Origin: Acidisoma silvae
Lineage (GTDB): Bacteria; Pseudomonadota; Alphaproteobacteria; Acetobacterales; Acetobacteraceae
Assembly (NCBI RefSeq): GCF_020618775.1
Contig: NZ_JAESVB010000003.1
Coordinates: 310,001-374,000, forward strand
DNA length: 64,000 nucleotides
Direction of reading: 5' to 3'
Shown here: positions 57,333-64,000 of the stretch, one piece after another
Position numbering within the stretch: the first letter of the stretch is position 1
How the letters are laid out: each line of letters starts with the position of its first letter
The notes under the pieces: generated by a model
Databases searched by the model: none
The model's input: only the letters and a program-made list of their open reading frames with translations
What the model was told of the DNA's origin: nothing
Made by a program: the position numbers and the translations under genes

Positions 57333-58048
57333 CCGGCGCCCGCATTCTGGTCATTGACGACGAGAAGCAGATCCATCGTTTTTTGGGGCCTGCCCTGGAC
57401 GCTGCTGGCTATGAGGTTGAGCCGGCAATGACCGGCGCCGAGGGACTGCGGCTGGCGGCCAGCCGTGCACCCGATCTGGTGCTGCTCGACCTGGGCCTGC
57501 CGGATGAGGACGGACAGAAGCTGTTGCAGCGCCTGCGGGCTTTCAGCGCCGTGCCGGTCATCATCCTGTCGGCGCGGGACCAGGAAGCGCAGAAGATCAT
57601 GGCGCTGGACAATGGTGCGGACGACTATGTCGAAAAGCCCTTCGGCCTGGGCGAGTTGCTGGCGCGCATTCGCGCCGGGCTGCGGCACCGGCGGATGCAG
57701 GACGGGCTGGACCCTGTGCTGCGGGCCGGGGCGCTGACGTTGGACCTGGAGAAGCGGGAACTGCGCGAGGATGGCGCCTTGCTTTCGCTGTCCAAACGCG
57801 AATTCGCGCTGCTGGAAATTCTGATGCGCAATCTGGGTCGCGTGGTCACGCACCGGCAATTGCTGACAGCCGTCTGGGGGCCGGCCCATGCCGAGGACAT
57901 GCAATACTTGCGCGTCTATATCTGGCATCTGCGCCAGAAGCTGGCGCCGGAGACGATGGCCCTGCTGATCAACGAGCCGGGAGTGGGCTACCGCTTGCTG
58001 GCAGAGGCGTCACCGATGGCCGAGACCGCGTCGCATCATCCAGGCTGA
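57329..58048 (+). CDS. kdpE: KdpE response regulator
   Basis: OmpR-type regulator, 239 residues, start overlapping kdpD by ATGA. The receiver has the acidic pocket ILVIDDEKQIHRFL, the phospho-acceptor Asp54 in VLLDLGLPDEDG and Lys in DYVEKPFGLGELLA. The winged-helix has LSLSKREFALLEILMRNLGR and VTHRQLLTAVWG. The last 80 bp overlap the convergent SorC-family gene on the other strand. Targets are normally the Kdp ATPase operon, which is not in this window. Confidence 0.95.
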   Translation: MTGARILVIDDEKQIHRFLGPALDAAGYEVEPAMTGAEGLRLAASRAPDLVLLDLGLPDEDGQKLLQRLRAFSAVPVIILSARDQEAQKIMALDNGADDYVEKPFGLGELLARIRAGLRHRRMQDGLDPVLRAGALTLDLEKRELREDGALLSLSKREFALLEILMRNLGRVVTHRQLLTAVWGPAHAEDMQYLRVYIWHLRQKLAPETMALLINEPGVGYRLLAEASPMAETASHHPG

Positions 58049-59030
58049 GCACGGTATGGGCATTGCTGAGGCTGGTCGCGAGCGTATTGATCGCGTTCGT
58101 GCGCAGCGCGCCCAGAATGCCGGCGGCCTTGGTGCTTTCGCTGGCAATGGCGACGACATTGGGGATGCGGCGCAATTCCGATGTCGTCAGGCCCATGATG
58201 CGGCCATGCAGCGGGCGGCCGGAGGGCTGGCCCTGAATATCGAAGAAATCATAGCCCATCATATCGCCAATGGTGCCGGCCAGCCGCGCTTCCGTCACTT
58301 CCTGCGGCGTGAACCAGCCCATGCGGACCATATTGCTGTCTTCGCTGAGATCGCCCACGCCGATGATGGCGATATCGGCGCGCCGCGCGCGGTCCAGAGT
58401 CTGCCGCACCGTATCGTTTTGCAGCAGCACGTCCCGAATGGCGGGCGTTTCAACCAAAGCCGGTGCATAGAGGGTTTCGCTTTCGCCGCCGAAACGGCTG
58501 GCGAGGCGGCGGCAGATATGATCGGAATTCATCACCTCACCGGCCCGCAGGGATCCGCCGATGGCCGAGACGAAAGTCACGGACCGCTGGTTGGAGGGGG
58601 TGACGATACCATCGGCGACGGAGGCGACATTGCGGCCCATGCCAACGGCGACGATCATGCTGTCGCGCAGCACGCGCGTGAGGTGGGCGGCGACGAGGCT
58701 AGCCACGGCCTGACGCTGCGTTTCCTGGTCGCGATGGTCCACCGCCACGATCAGCCGGTCTATGCCGAAGCGGCGGATGAATTCCTTCTCGATTTCCCCT
58801 GCCACACCGGGATGGGGCCGCACGCGGATTTCGACGATGCCCTCTTCCCGCGCGCGCTTGAGCAGGCGCCCGATTTTGGCGCGTGATATGCCGAAGCGCT
58901 GCGACAATTCTTCCTGCGTGACCTGATCCGCGTAATAGAGCGCGGCGATCTCCGTCATCACGTCGAGTTCAGCGTCCTTTTCATCCGAACGCTGCAGCAT
59001 GGGCCAGGGCCGTCGGTGTGGATCGGACAT
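57969..59030 (-). CDS. SorC/DeoR-type sugar-binding transcriptional regulator
   Basis: 353 residues. The HTH is near the N-terminus: ALYYADQVTQEELSQRFGIS then RAKIGRLLKRAREEGIVEI. The SorC effector domain has AVGMGRNVASVADGI, FVSAIGGSLRAG, YAPALVETPAIRDVL and IIGVGDLSEDSNMVRMGWF. The ATG at 59030 is preferred since no better start has a ribosome site, but a shorter one at 59000 is possible. The C-terminal part overlaps kdpE. It likely controls the dehydrogenase and DhaK genes upstream of it on the same strand. Confidence 0.88.
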   Translation of the reverse strand: MSDPHRRPWPMLQRSDEKDAELDVMTEIAALYYADQVTQEELSQRFGISRAKIGRLLKRAREEGIVEIRVRPHPGVAGEIEKEFIRRFGIDRLIVAVDHRDQETQRQAVASLVAAHLTRVLRDSMIVAVGMGRNVASVADGIVTPSNQRSVTFVSAIGGSLRAGEVMNSDHICRRLASRFGGESETLYAPALVETPAIRDVLLQNDTVRQTLDRARRADIAIIGVGDLSEDSNMVRMGWFTPQEVTEARLAGTIGDMMGYDFFDIQGQPSGRPLHGRIMGLTTSELRRIPNVVAIASESTKAAGILGALRTNAINTLATSLSNAHTVLSLDDATRSRPSVTPLPASGSPLPAR

Positions 59031-59104
59031 TTTTTATTTTCTTTTTTATCCAGTGCGCCCGCCTTTTAGCGATGCGGATAAGCCTATGCGGGCAGCCAAG
59101 GATG

Positions 59105-59205
59105 GATCCCCGGGTTAAGCGTGGCTGGCCAAGCCCGGGGATGACGCCTTAGTAAATACTCAGCCGTATGCGCATTCGTCATCCCCGGACTTGTTCCGGG
59201 GATCT
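59105..59205. repeat. inverted pair of REP-like palindromes
   Basis: Two related palindromic elements lie in opposite orientation in the 221-bp gap between the dehydrogenase stop and the SorC-regulator start. The plus copy (59177-59205) is CGTCATCCCCGGACTTG followed by TTCCGGGGATCT. The minus copy (59105-59146) is CGTCATCCCCGGGCTTG with the closing CCGGGGATC further on. Similar GTCATCCCCGGA palindromes are abundant in many alphaproteobacterial genomes. They can fold into one large stem-loop. Confidence 0.75.
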
Positions 59206-59251
59206 ACCCGCTGCCTGCGGCGAAGCAGGCAAAAATTCCGAGAAAAATGCC

Positions 59252-60355
59252 TTACGGAATCAGGATGGTCTTGATGGAATTGTCACCCTTCTTCATCAGG
59301 TCGAAGCCGGTCTTGAAATCCTTCAGCGGCAGCTGATGGGTGACGACGCCCTCATAGGGCATGCGGCCATCGGTGAGGGCGGCGATGGTGAAGGGATAGC
59401 AATAGGGGCCCAGATGGGCGCCGTAGATATCCAGATGCTTGCGGTCGCCAATGATGCTCCAATCCGCCGTCACTTCCTCGCCGAAGACGCTGAACTCGAC
59501 GAAACGGCCCAGCTTGCGGATCATGTTGAGGCCCTGGCGGACGCTGGCCGGATGGCCGGTCGCCTCGATATAGACGTCGCAACCATAGCCGCCGGTCAGT
59601 TTCTTGACCTCGGCCACCACATCGACTTCCAGCGGGTTCATGACGATATCGGCGCCGAATTTCTTGGCCAGCGCCAGACGGTCAGCCTTGGTGTCGAGGA
59701 CGATCAGCTTGGTCGGGTTCTTCAGCCGCGCGGCACCGACCATGCCAAGGCCCAGCGTGCCGGCGCCGGCCAGCACGACGATATCGTCGAGCTCGATCTT
59801 GGCGCGGTTCACGGCATGGACCGAACAGGCGAAGGGCTCGATCAGGGCGGCGGCTTCGAGGGAAAGCTCTTCCGGCACATGATAGGTGCGGCTGGTCTTG
59901 GGGAAACGCATATAGCGTGCCATGGCGCCGTTGACGTTGTTCTGGAAACCGTAAAGGTCGTGGACCTCGCACATCCAATATTCGCCGCGCTGGCAGTAGC
60001 GGCACTTGTCGCAGGGCACGATCTGTTCCGAGATCAGGCGGTCGCCGAGCTTGAACTTGCCCTCGCGCTCGATATTGGCGCCGATCTCGACCGCGCGGCC
60101 AATGAATTCATGGCCCGGGATCATGGGCTGCTTGACGTATTTCGGCTGGCCCTTGTCGTCGCCCCAGAAGGACGGCGCGCCTTGGAAGCATTTGATGTCG
60201 CCGGCGCAGATGCCGACGGCCTCGACCTCGATGATGATATCATCCGGTCCGGCGCGCGGAACCTCGACCTGTTCGAAACGATAGTCGCCCGGTGCGTAGG
60301 CAACGACCGCGTCCATCATGGCGGGAAGATCGTTAGGCAGGCTTGTGCTGCTCAT
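59252..60355 (-). CDS. zinc-dependent alcohol dehydrogenase, erythritol/L-threitol type
   Basis: 367 residues from ATG 60355 (GAGGGA upstream). Medium-chain dehydrogenase with catalytic zinc ligands in VGICAGDIKCF and IPGHEFIGRA, four structural cysteines in PCDKCRYCQRGEYWMCEVH, and NAD loop VLAGAGTLGLGMVGAARL. The sequence IRKLGRFVEFSVFGEEVTADW in two parts and EFIGRAVEIGANIE resemble sugar-alcohol dehydrogenases described with dihydroxyacetone-kinase-like partners. The neighbouring dhaK and SorC genes support a C4 polyol pathway, but substrate is inferred. Confidence 0.82.
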   Translation of the reverse strand: MSSTSLPNDLPAMMDAVVAYAPGDYRFEQVEVPRAGPDDIIIEVEAVGICAGDIKCFQGAPSFWGDDKGQPKYVKQPMIPGHEFIGRAVEIGANIEREGKFKLGDRLISEQIVPCDKCRYCQRGEYWMCEVHDLYGFQNNVNGAMARYMRFPKTSRTYHVPEELSLEAAALIEPFACSVHAVNRAKIELDDIVVLAGAGTLGLGMVGAARLKNPTKLIVLDTKADRLALAKKFGADIVMNPLEVDVVAEVKKLTGGYGCDVYIEATGHPASVRQGLNMIRKLGRFVEFSVFGEEVTADWSIIGDRKHLDIYGAHLGPYCYPFTIAALTDGRMPYEGVVTHQLPLKDFKTGFDLMKKGDNSIKTILIP

Positions 60356-60417
60356 ATCTTGGTGTCCCTCAAAACCGCGACGCCCCTTCATGGGGGCGCC
60401 GCGTGACTCGTTTGCAG

Positions 60418-61422
60418 TTAGCGGCCCAGAACCGTCAGGCCGAGCGAATGCGCCGGCCGGCTCAGTAGGCGGTCCAGCTCACTATCGACGCGGGTGACGG
60501 TGACGGAGGCGCCCATCATTTCCAGCGAGGTGAAGTAATTGCCGATGAAGCGGTGGCGCGGCGTGATGCCGCGAGCCCGCAGCAGCTCATCGACATGGTT
60601 ATAGAGCAGGTAAAGCTCCATCACCGGCGTGGCGCCCAGACCGGAGACGAGAACGGCGACGTCATCGCCCTTCCCGAATTCCTTGTCGGCCAGAATATGC
60701 TCGACCATGAGAGCGGCCATGTCGCTGGCCGGCTTGATCGGCATGACGGCGACGCCAGGCTCGCCATGATGGCCGATGCCGACTTCCATCATGCCCGGGG
60801 CGATGGTGAAATTCGGCTTGCCGGCGGCGGGGATGGTGCAGGCGGAGAGGCCGATGCCGACGCTGCCCGTGGCATCGATTGTCTTCTGCGCGACGGCGAT
60901 GACGTCATCCAGATTGGCGCCCTCGTCGGCCAGCGCGCCGGCGGTCTTCCACATCATAATTTCGCCGGCGACGCCACGGCGGTTGCCGGGATTGTCTTTC
61001 GGCGCCGAGGCGACATCGTCATTGGCGACGACGGTGCGCACGGTGACGCCGTCCTTGGCCGCGAGCTTCACTGCCATCTTCACGTTCATATTGTCGCCAG
61101 CGTAATTGCCGTAGAGGCAGGCGACGCCAGCACCCTGATCGGCAACCTTGAAGGCCTCATGAAAGCTTTTGGCGGTGGGCGAGGCGAAGATCTCCCCACA
61201 GGCGACGGTATCGCAAAGGCCGGGACCGACATAGCCGAGGAAGGCAGGTTCATGGCCGGAACCGCCGCCGGTAACGATGCCGACCTTGCCGGGACCGCGC
61301 TGCTGCGTCGCGCGCAGCACGCGCGGATGCGCGGTCGGCGACAGCAGTTCAGGAAATGCTTTCAGCACGCCGGCGATCGTTTCGTCGGCCACCTGCTCCG
61401 GATCATTGATGATGCGGTTCAC
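60418..61422 (-). CDS. dhaK: dihydroxyacetone kinase subunit DhaK
   Basis: 334 residues from GTG 61422 with AGGTGA upstream. It has the DhaK features GIVTGGGSGHEPAFLGYVGP, LCDTVACGEIFASPTAKS, YGNYAGDNMNVKMAVKLA, and the covalent substrate-binding histidine at His218 in EVGIGHHGEPGVAVMPI, the same number as in E. coli DhaK. It binds dihydroxyacetone or erythrulose as a hemiaminal. The nucleotide-binding DhaL subunit is not in the cluster. First gene of the dhaK-dehydrogenase-sorC unit. Confidence 0.9.
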   Translation of the reverse strand: MNRIINDPEQVADETIAGVLKAFPELLSPTAHPRVLRATQQRGPGKVGIVTGGGSGHEPAFLGYVGPGLCDTVACGEIFASPTAKSFHEAFKVADQGAGVACLYGNYAGDNMNVKMAVKLAAKDGVTVRTVVANDDVASAPKDNPGNRRGVAGEIMMWKTAGALADEGANLDDVIAVAQKTIDATGSVGIGLSACTIPAAGKPNFTIAPGMMEVGIGHHGEPGVAVMPIKPASDMAALMVEHILADKEFGKGDDVAVLVSGLGATPVMELYLLYNHVDELLRARGITPRHRFIGNYFTSLEMMGASVTVTRVDSELDRLLSRPAHSLGLTVLGR

Positions 61423-61736
61423 GTCCGATCACCTGCACAATGGACCATGCTGGCCATAGACCGATAACCTCCCCTAAGACTTATTCATTTATTGCGCGGG
61501 ATTGTCTTCTCTGGCTGCGCAATTGTCAATGCGGGAAGACAATCGCTCGGTCGCAATCCGAGGTTCTGTGCCCTAGCGACCGGTGTTTTGAGGGCTGCGT
61601 CGGAGTTTCCGGGTCCGATGGCGCTCGCATGACCAAGAAACAGGGAAATAACGGTCTTTAAGTGACTTTATGGCTTGAGCGATTGAACGACGCATGAGAA
61701 ATTCTGCGTCGCAACAATCGGCGCGACGGATGGGTG
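61423..61736. promoter_or_regulatory. dhaK upstream region with a 10-bp inverted repeat
   Basis: 314 bp without a supported gene between dhaK and ubiG. It contains a perfect inverted repeat GATTGTCTTC (61500-61509) and GAAGACAATC (61535-61544), with centres 35 bp apart, 78-122 bp upstream of the dhaK start. An additional CAATTG lies between the arms. It is a good candidate for binding by the SorC-family protein encoded in the same unit. The rest (61550-61736) shows nothing I can identify. Confidence 0.5.
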
Positions 61737-62453
61737 TCAGCCTTTGCTGAAGGCCATGATGTAGTTGATGGAAAGATCGCGGCTTTCGACCCAGCGCTGC
61801 CGCCACGGATTGAAGCTCATGCCGGCGCTGGCGATTGTGCGCAGCCCGGCCTGTCCCGCCATGCCGCCCAAGGTTTTAGGTGCAATGAATTGCTGCCAGC
61901 TATGCGTGCCGGTGGGCAACAGCCGCGCAATATACTCGGCCCCGATCTTCGCGGTGAGCAGAGACCGCAGCGTGCGGTTGAGCGTGGAGACGAAAAGCAT
62001 TCCGCCTGGTGCCACGGCCTGGGACAAAAGGTCCATGAAAACCTGCGGCTCCGGAATATGTTCGATCACCTCCAGCGCCGTCACGACAGGGAAACGATGC
62101 CCTTCGGCTAGCAGATCCTCCAACCGGCCCAGACGATAGCGGAGAGGAAGATTTTGTCCCTCGCTATGCTTTTGCGCAGCACGAATAGCGGCAGGGGCGG
62201 CGTCCAGGCCCAGAACCGAAAAACCTTTCTTGGCGAGCGCTTCCGACAACAGGCCCGCACCGCAGCCGATATCCAGCATCTCGGCCGCCGGAATGGTGGT
62301 GAAATGCCGTCGCACCTGCGCCTCGACCCAGTCAGCCCGCAGCGGGTTCATCTGATGCAGCGGCGCCATCGGCCCTTTCGGCGTCCACCAGGCATCGGCC
62401 AGCGCGTCAAAGCGGGCGATTTCCGCGTCTGAAAGAGTTCCGTCCTGCATCAT
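61737..62453 (-). CDS. ubiG: ubiquinone biosynthesis O-methyltransferase
   Basis: S-adenosylmethionine-dependent methylation of both catechol-type oxygens in ubiquinone synthesis. The 238 residues show the UbiG N-terminus FDALADAWWTPKGPMAPLHQMN, cofactor loop MLDIGCGAGLLSEALAKKGF, motif VVTALEVIEHIPEPQ and VSTLNRTLRSLLTAKIGAEY with the membrane-binding loop. Divergent from lysC, a common alphaproteobacterial arrangement. Confidence 0.95.
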   Translation of the reverse strand: MMQDGTLSDAEIARFDALADAWWTPKGPMAPLHQMNPLRADWVEAQVRRHFTTIPAAEMLDIGCGAGLLSEALAKKGFSVLGLDAAPAAIRAAQKHSEGQNLPLRYRLGRLEDLLAEGHRFPVVTALEVIEHIPEPQVFMDLLSQAVAPGGMLFVSTLNRTLRSLLTAKIGAEYIARLLPTGTHSWQQFIAPKTLGGMAGQAGLRTIASAGMSFNPWRQRWVESRDLSINYIMAFSKG

Positions 62454-62616
62454 TGCCCCTGAGCTATAGCGCGGCTATGTCTTCCGGCCGCACGGATGCC
62501 CGCTTCGGCCGCCGGCAGTCATAAAGCCTCAGCCGCCGCGTGCCTAATGCCCGTGACGACCCGAGAGGCAGAGTTTGGAATGCAGTCCTAGTCGCGGATT
62601 GCTTTGGAAAGGTATC

Positions 62617-63834
62617 ATGGCCCGGATTGTCATGAAGTTCGGCGGCACCTCCGTCGCCGATCTCGATCGTATTCGTAATGTCGCTGAGCGTGTCCGTCGC
62701 GAGGTTGAAGCGGGGAACGAAGTGGCGGTTGTTGTCTCCGCCATGTCTGGCACGACCAACCAGCTGGTGGGCTGGTGCCAGAGCCTGTCGCCGCTGCATG
62801 ACGCGCGGGAATACGACACGGTCGTCTCAACCGGCGAGCAGATTACCGCGGGCCTTGTCGCGATCGCGCTGCAGACGTTGGGCATCGAGGCGCGCTCCTG
62901 GGCCGGATGGCAGGTGCCGATCCATACCGATGGCGCGCATGGCAAGGCGCGCATCGAGCGGATCGAGGGCAGCGAACTGGTGCGCCGCATGGGGCAGGGC
63001 CAGGTGGCGGTCGTCACCGGCTTCCAGGGCATCGGTCCGGACAACCGCATCACGACCCTCGGGCGCGGTGGGTCCGACACCTCGGCGGTCGCGCTGGCGG
63101 CCGCGCTGAAGGCGGACCGTTGCGATATCTATACGGATGTCGATGGGATCTATACGACCGACCCGCGTATGGTGCCGAAAGCACGAAAGCTTGAACGCAT
63201 TTCCTTCGAAGAAATGCTGGAGCTGGCCTCGGTCGGTGCGAAGGTTCTGCAGACGCGTAGCGTCGAATTGGCGATGAAGGAACGCGTGCGCGTTCAGGTC
63301 CTGTCCAGCTTCCAGGATCTGCCGGGCACGCTTGTCGTGGATGAGGAAGAGATCGTGGAAAAGGAAATCGTGTCCGGAATCGCCTATTCGCGCGATGAGG
63401 CAAAGCTCACCGTGCGTCGGGTGCCGGATCGGCCGGGCGTGGCGGCGGCCGTCTTCACCACGCTCGCGGACCAGAATGTGAATGTCGACATGATCGTGCA
63501 GAATATTTCGGACGAAGGCATGACCGACATGACCTTCACCGTCGGCAAGACCGATCTGGCGCTCGCCCAGGCGGCGCTGGCGGATAAGCGCTCTGAAATC
63601 GGCTATGCCGATCTTCTGGCCGATACCAATGTCGCCAAGATCAGCGTCGTCGGCGTCGGCATGCGCAGCCATGCCGGCATCGCCAGCACGATGTTCAAGG
63701 CTTTGGCCGAGAAGGGGATCAATATCCAGGTGATCTCGACCAGCGAGATCAAGGTGAGCATCCTGATCGCGTCCGACTATACCGAACTCGCGGTACGGTC
63801 CCTTCATACGGCCTATGGCCTCGATGCTGCTTGA
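62617..63834 (+). CDS. lysC: aspartate kinase
   Basis: First step of the aspartate-family amino acids (lysine, threonine, methionine). From ATG 62617 (GGAAAGG five bases upstream) the product has 405 residues: MARIVMKFGGTSVADLDRIR, VVVSAMSGTTNQLVGW, the catalytic GFQGIGPDNRITTLGRGGSD in the substrate site, YTDVDGIYTTDPRMVPKARK, then two ACT domains with VPDRPGVAAAVFTTLADQN and VGVGMRSHAGIASTMFKALAEKGINIQ in two pieces. Feedback inhibition through ACT domains is expected from the family. Confidence 0.95.
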   Translation: MARIVMKFGGTSVADLDRIRNVAERVRREVEAGNEVAVVVSAMSGTTNQLVGWCQSLSPLHDAREYDTVVSTGEQITAGLVAIALQTLGIEARSWAGWQVPIHTDGAHGKARIERIEGSELVRRMGQGQVAVVTGFQGIGPDNRITTLGRGGSDTSAVALAAALKADRCDIYTDVDGIYTTDPRMVPKARKLERISFEEMLELASVGAKVLQTRSVELAMKERVRVQVLSSFQDLPGTLVVDEEEIVEKEIVSGIAYSRDEAKLTVRRVPDRPGVAAAVFTTLADQNVNVDMIVQNISDEGMTDMTFTVGKTDLALAQAALADKRSEIGYADLLADTNVAKISVVGVGMRSHAGIASTMFKALAEKGINIQVISTSEIKVSILIASDYTELAVRSLHTAYGLDAA

Positions 63835-64000
63835 TCTGGAGCGCAATGCCGTGACTGCGACCGAAAGCCTGGACCGCGCGGTATCGCCGCAACTGGCGGC
63901 ATTGTGGAGCCGGGGAACTGACTTCCTCGGCAGCCGCTATGCCATTCTGGGCGGGGCGATGAGCTGGGTGAGCGAGCGCCATCTGGTTGCCGCGATTTCG
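63824..64000 (+). CDS. nitronate monooxygenase-like protein, 5' part only
   Basis: The reading frame continues to the end of the window. Its sequence contains WSRGTDFLGSRYAILGGAMS and WVSERHLVAAIS, the N-terminal FMN-binding start of 2-nitropropane dioxygenase/nitronate monooxygenase proteins (usual form: GAMSWVSERNLVSAIS). The ATG at 63824 overlaps lysC by 11 bp without a good ribosome site; a GTG at 63851 with GGAG upstream is an alternative. Only about 59 codons are visible, so identity is provisional. Confidence 0.65.
   Translation, partial: MLLDLERNAVTATESLDRAVSPQLAALWSRGTDFLGSRYAILGGAMSWVSERHLVAAIS

Overview
This is a GC-rich bacterial chromosome segment, most likely from an alphaproteobacterium of the Acetobacteraceae/Rhodospirillales type. 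The evidence is the long-form isocitrate dehydrogenase, MucR, OlsB, an rpoA/secY block of alphaproteobacterial type, short-form HisG, UbiG, DinB with an N-terminal zinc ribbon, and two large C-terminal Hint-domain proteins. Genes are tightly packed, with many 4-bp start/stop overlaps. I see no prophage, insertion sequence, integrase or CRISPR array. One tRNA gene is present, tRNA-Leu(GAG).

Layout. 0-7 kb: central carbon and sugar-nucleotide enzymes (icd, phosphomannomutase/phosphoglucomutase, galU, maeB) and the tRNA. 7-12.5 kb: lipB, then secY-adk-rpsM-rpsK-rpoA-rplQ ending in a strong terminator; rplO is not upstream of secY. 12.5-17.8 kb: rarA, a pseudouridine synthase, a hydroxyacid dehydrogenase, olsB, fur and mucR. 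18-20.7 kb: a tusA-like gene, a family-4 glycosyltransferase and an O-antigen-ligase-like membrane protein. 20.7-25.5 kb: a CobW GTPase with a WD40 partner, xylB and dinB. 25.6-29 kb: the peroxide-defence unit ahpC-ahpF-oxyR with a recognisable OxyR operator. 29.1-29.8 kb: a HigBA/RelE-type toxin-antitoxin pair with twin operators. 29.9-39.2 kb: ilvD, dodecin, a glutamine-synthetase-like/isochorismatase-like/PIG-L cluster, osmC, a lactonase and sugar-acid dehydrogenase pair, and a GntR regulator.

39.4-53.6 kb holds the most unusual content. A 1218-residue protein carries an AIDA-like GG-rich beta-helix, then what reads as a complete pepsin-like aspartic protease domain (two DTG motifs, flap, C-terminal strand), then a C-terminal Hint domain. 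A second Hint-domain beta-helix protein lies 8.6 kb downstream. Between them are rnhA-thrB, a DEGD-box RNA helicase, a short-chain dehydrogenase without the usual Tyr/Lys pair, a MAPEG protein, Cdh, a protein made only of about nine 36-residue repeats, and hisG-hisD.

53.6-64 kb: a 3-hydroxyisobutyryl-CoA hydrolase-like protein, kdpD-kdpE without kdpFABC, a polyol-type unit (dhaK, a zinc alcohol dehydrogenase and a SorC-family regulator) with a 10-bp inverted repeat upstream, ubiG, lysC and the start of a nitronate monooxygenase-like gene that runs off the window.
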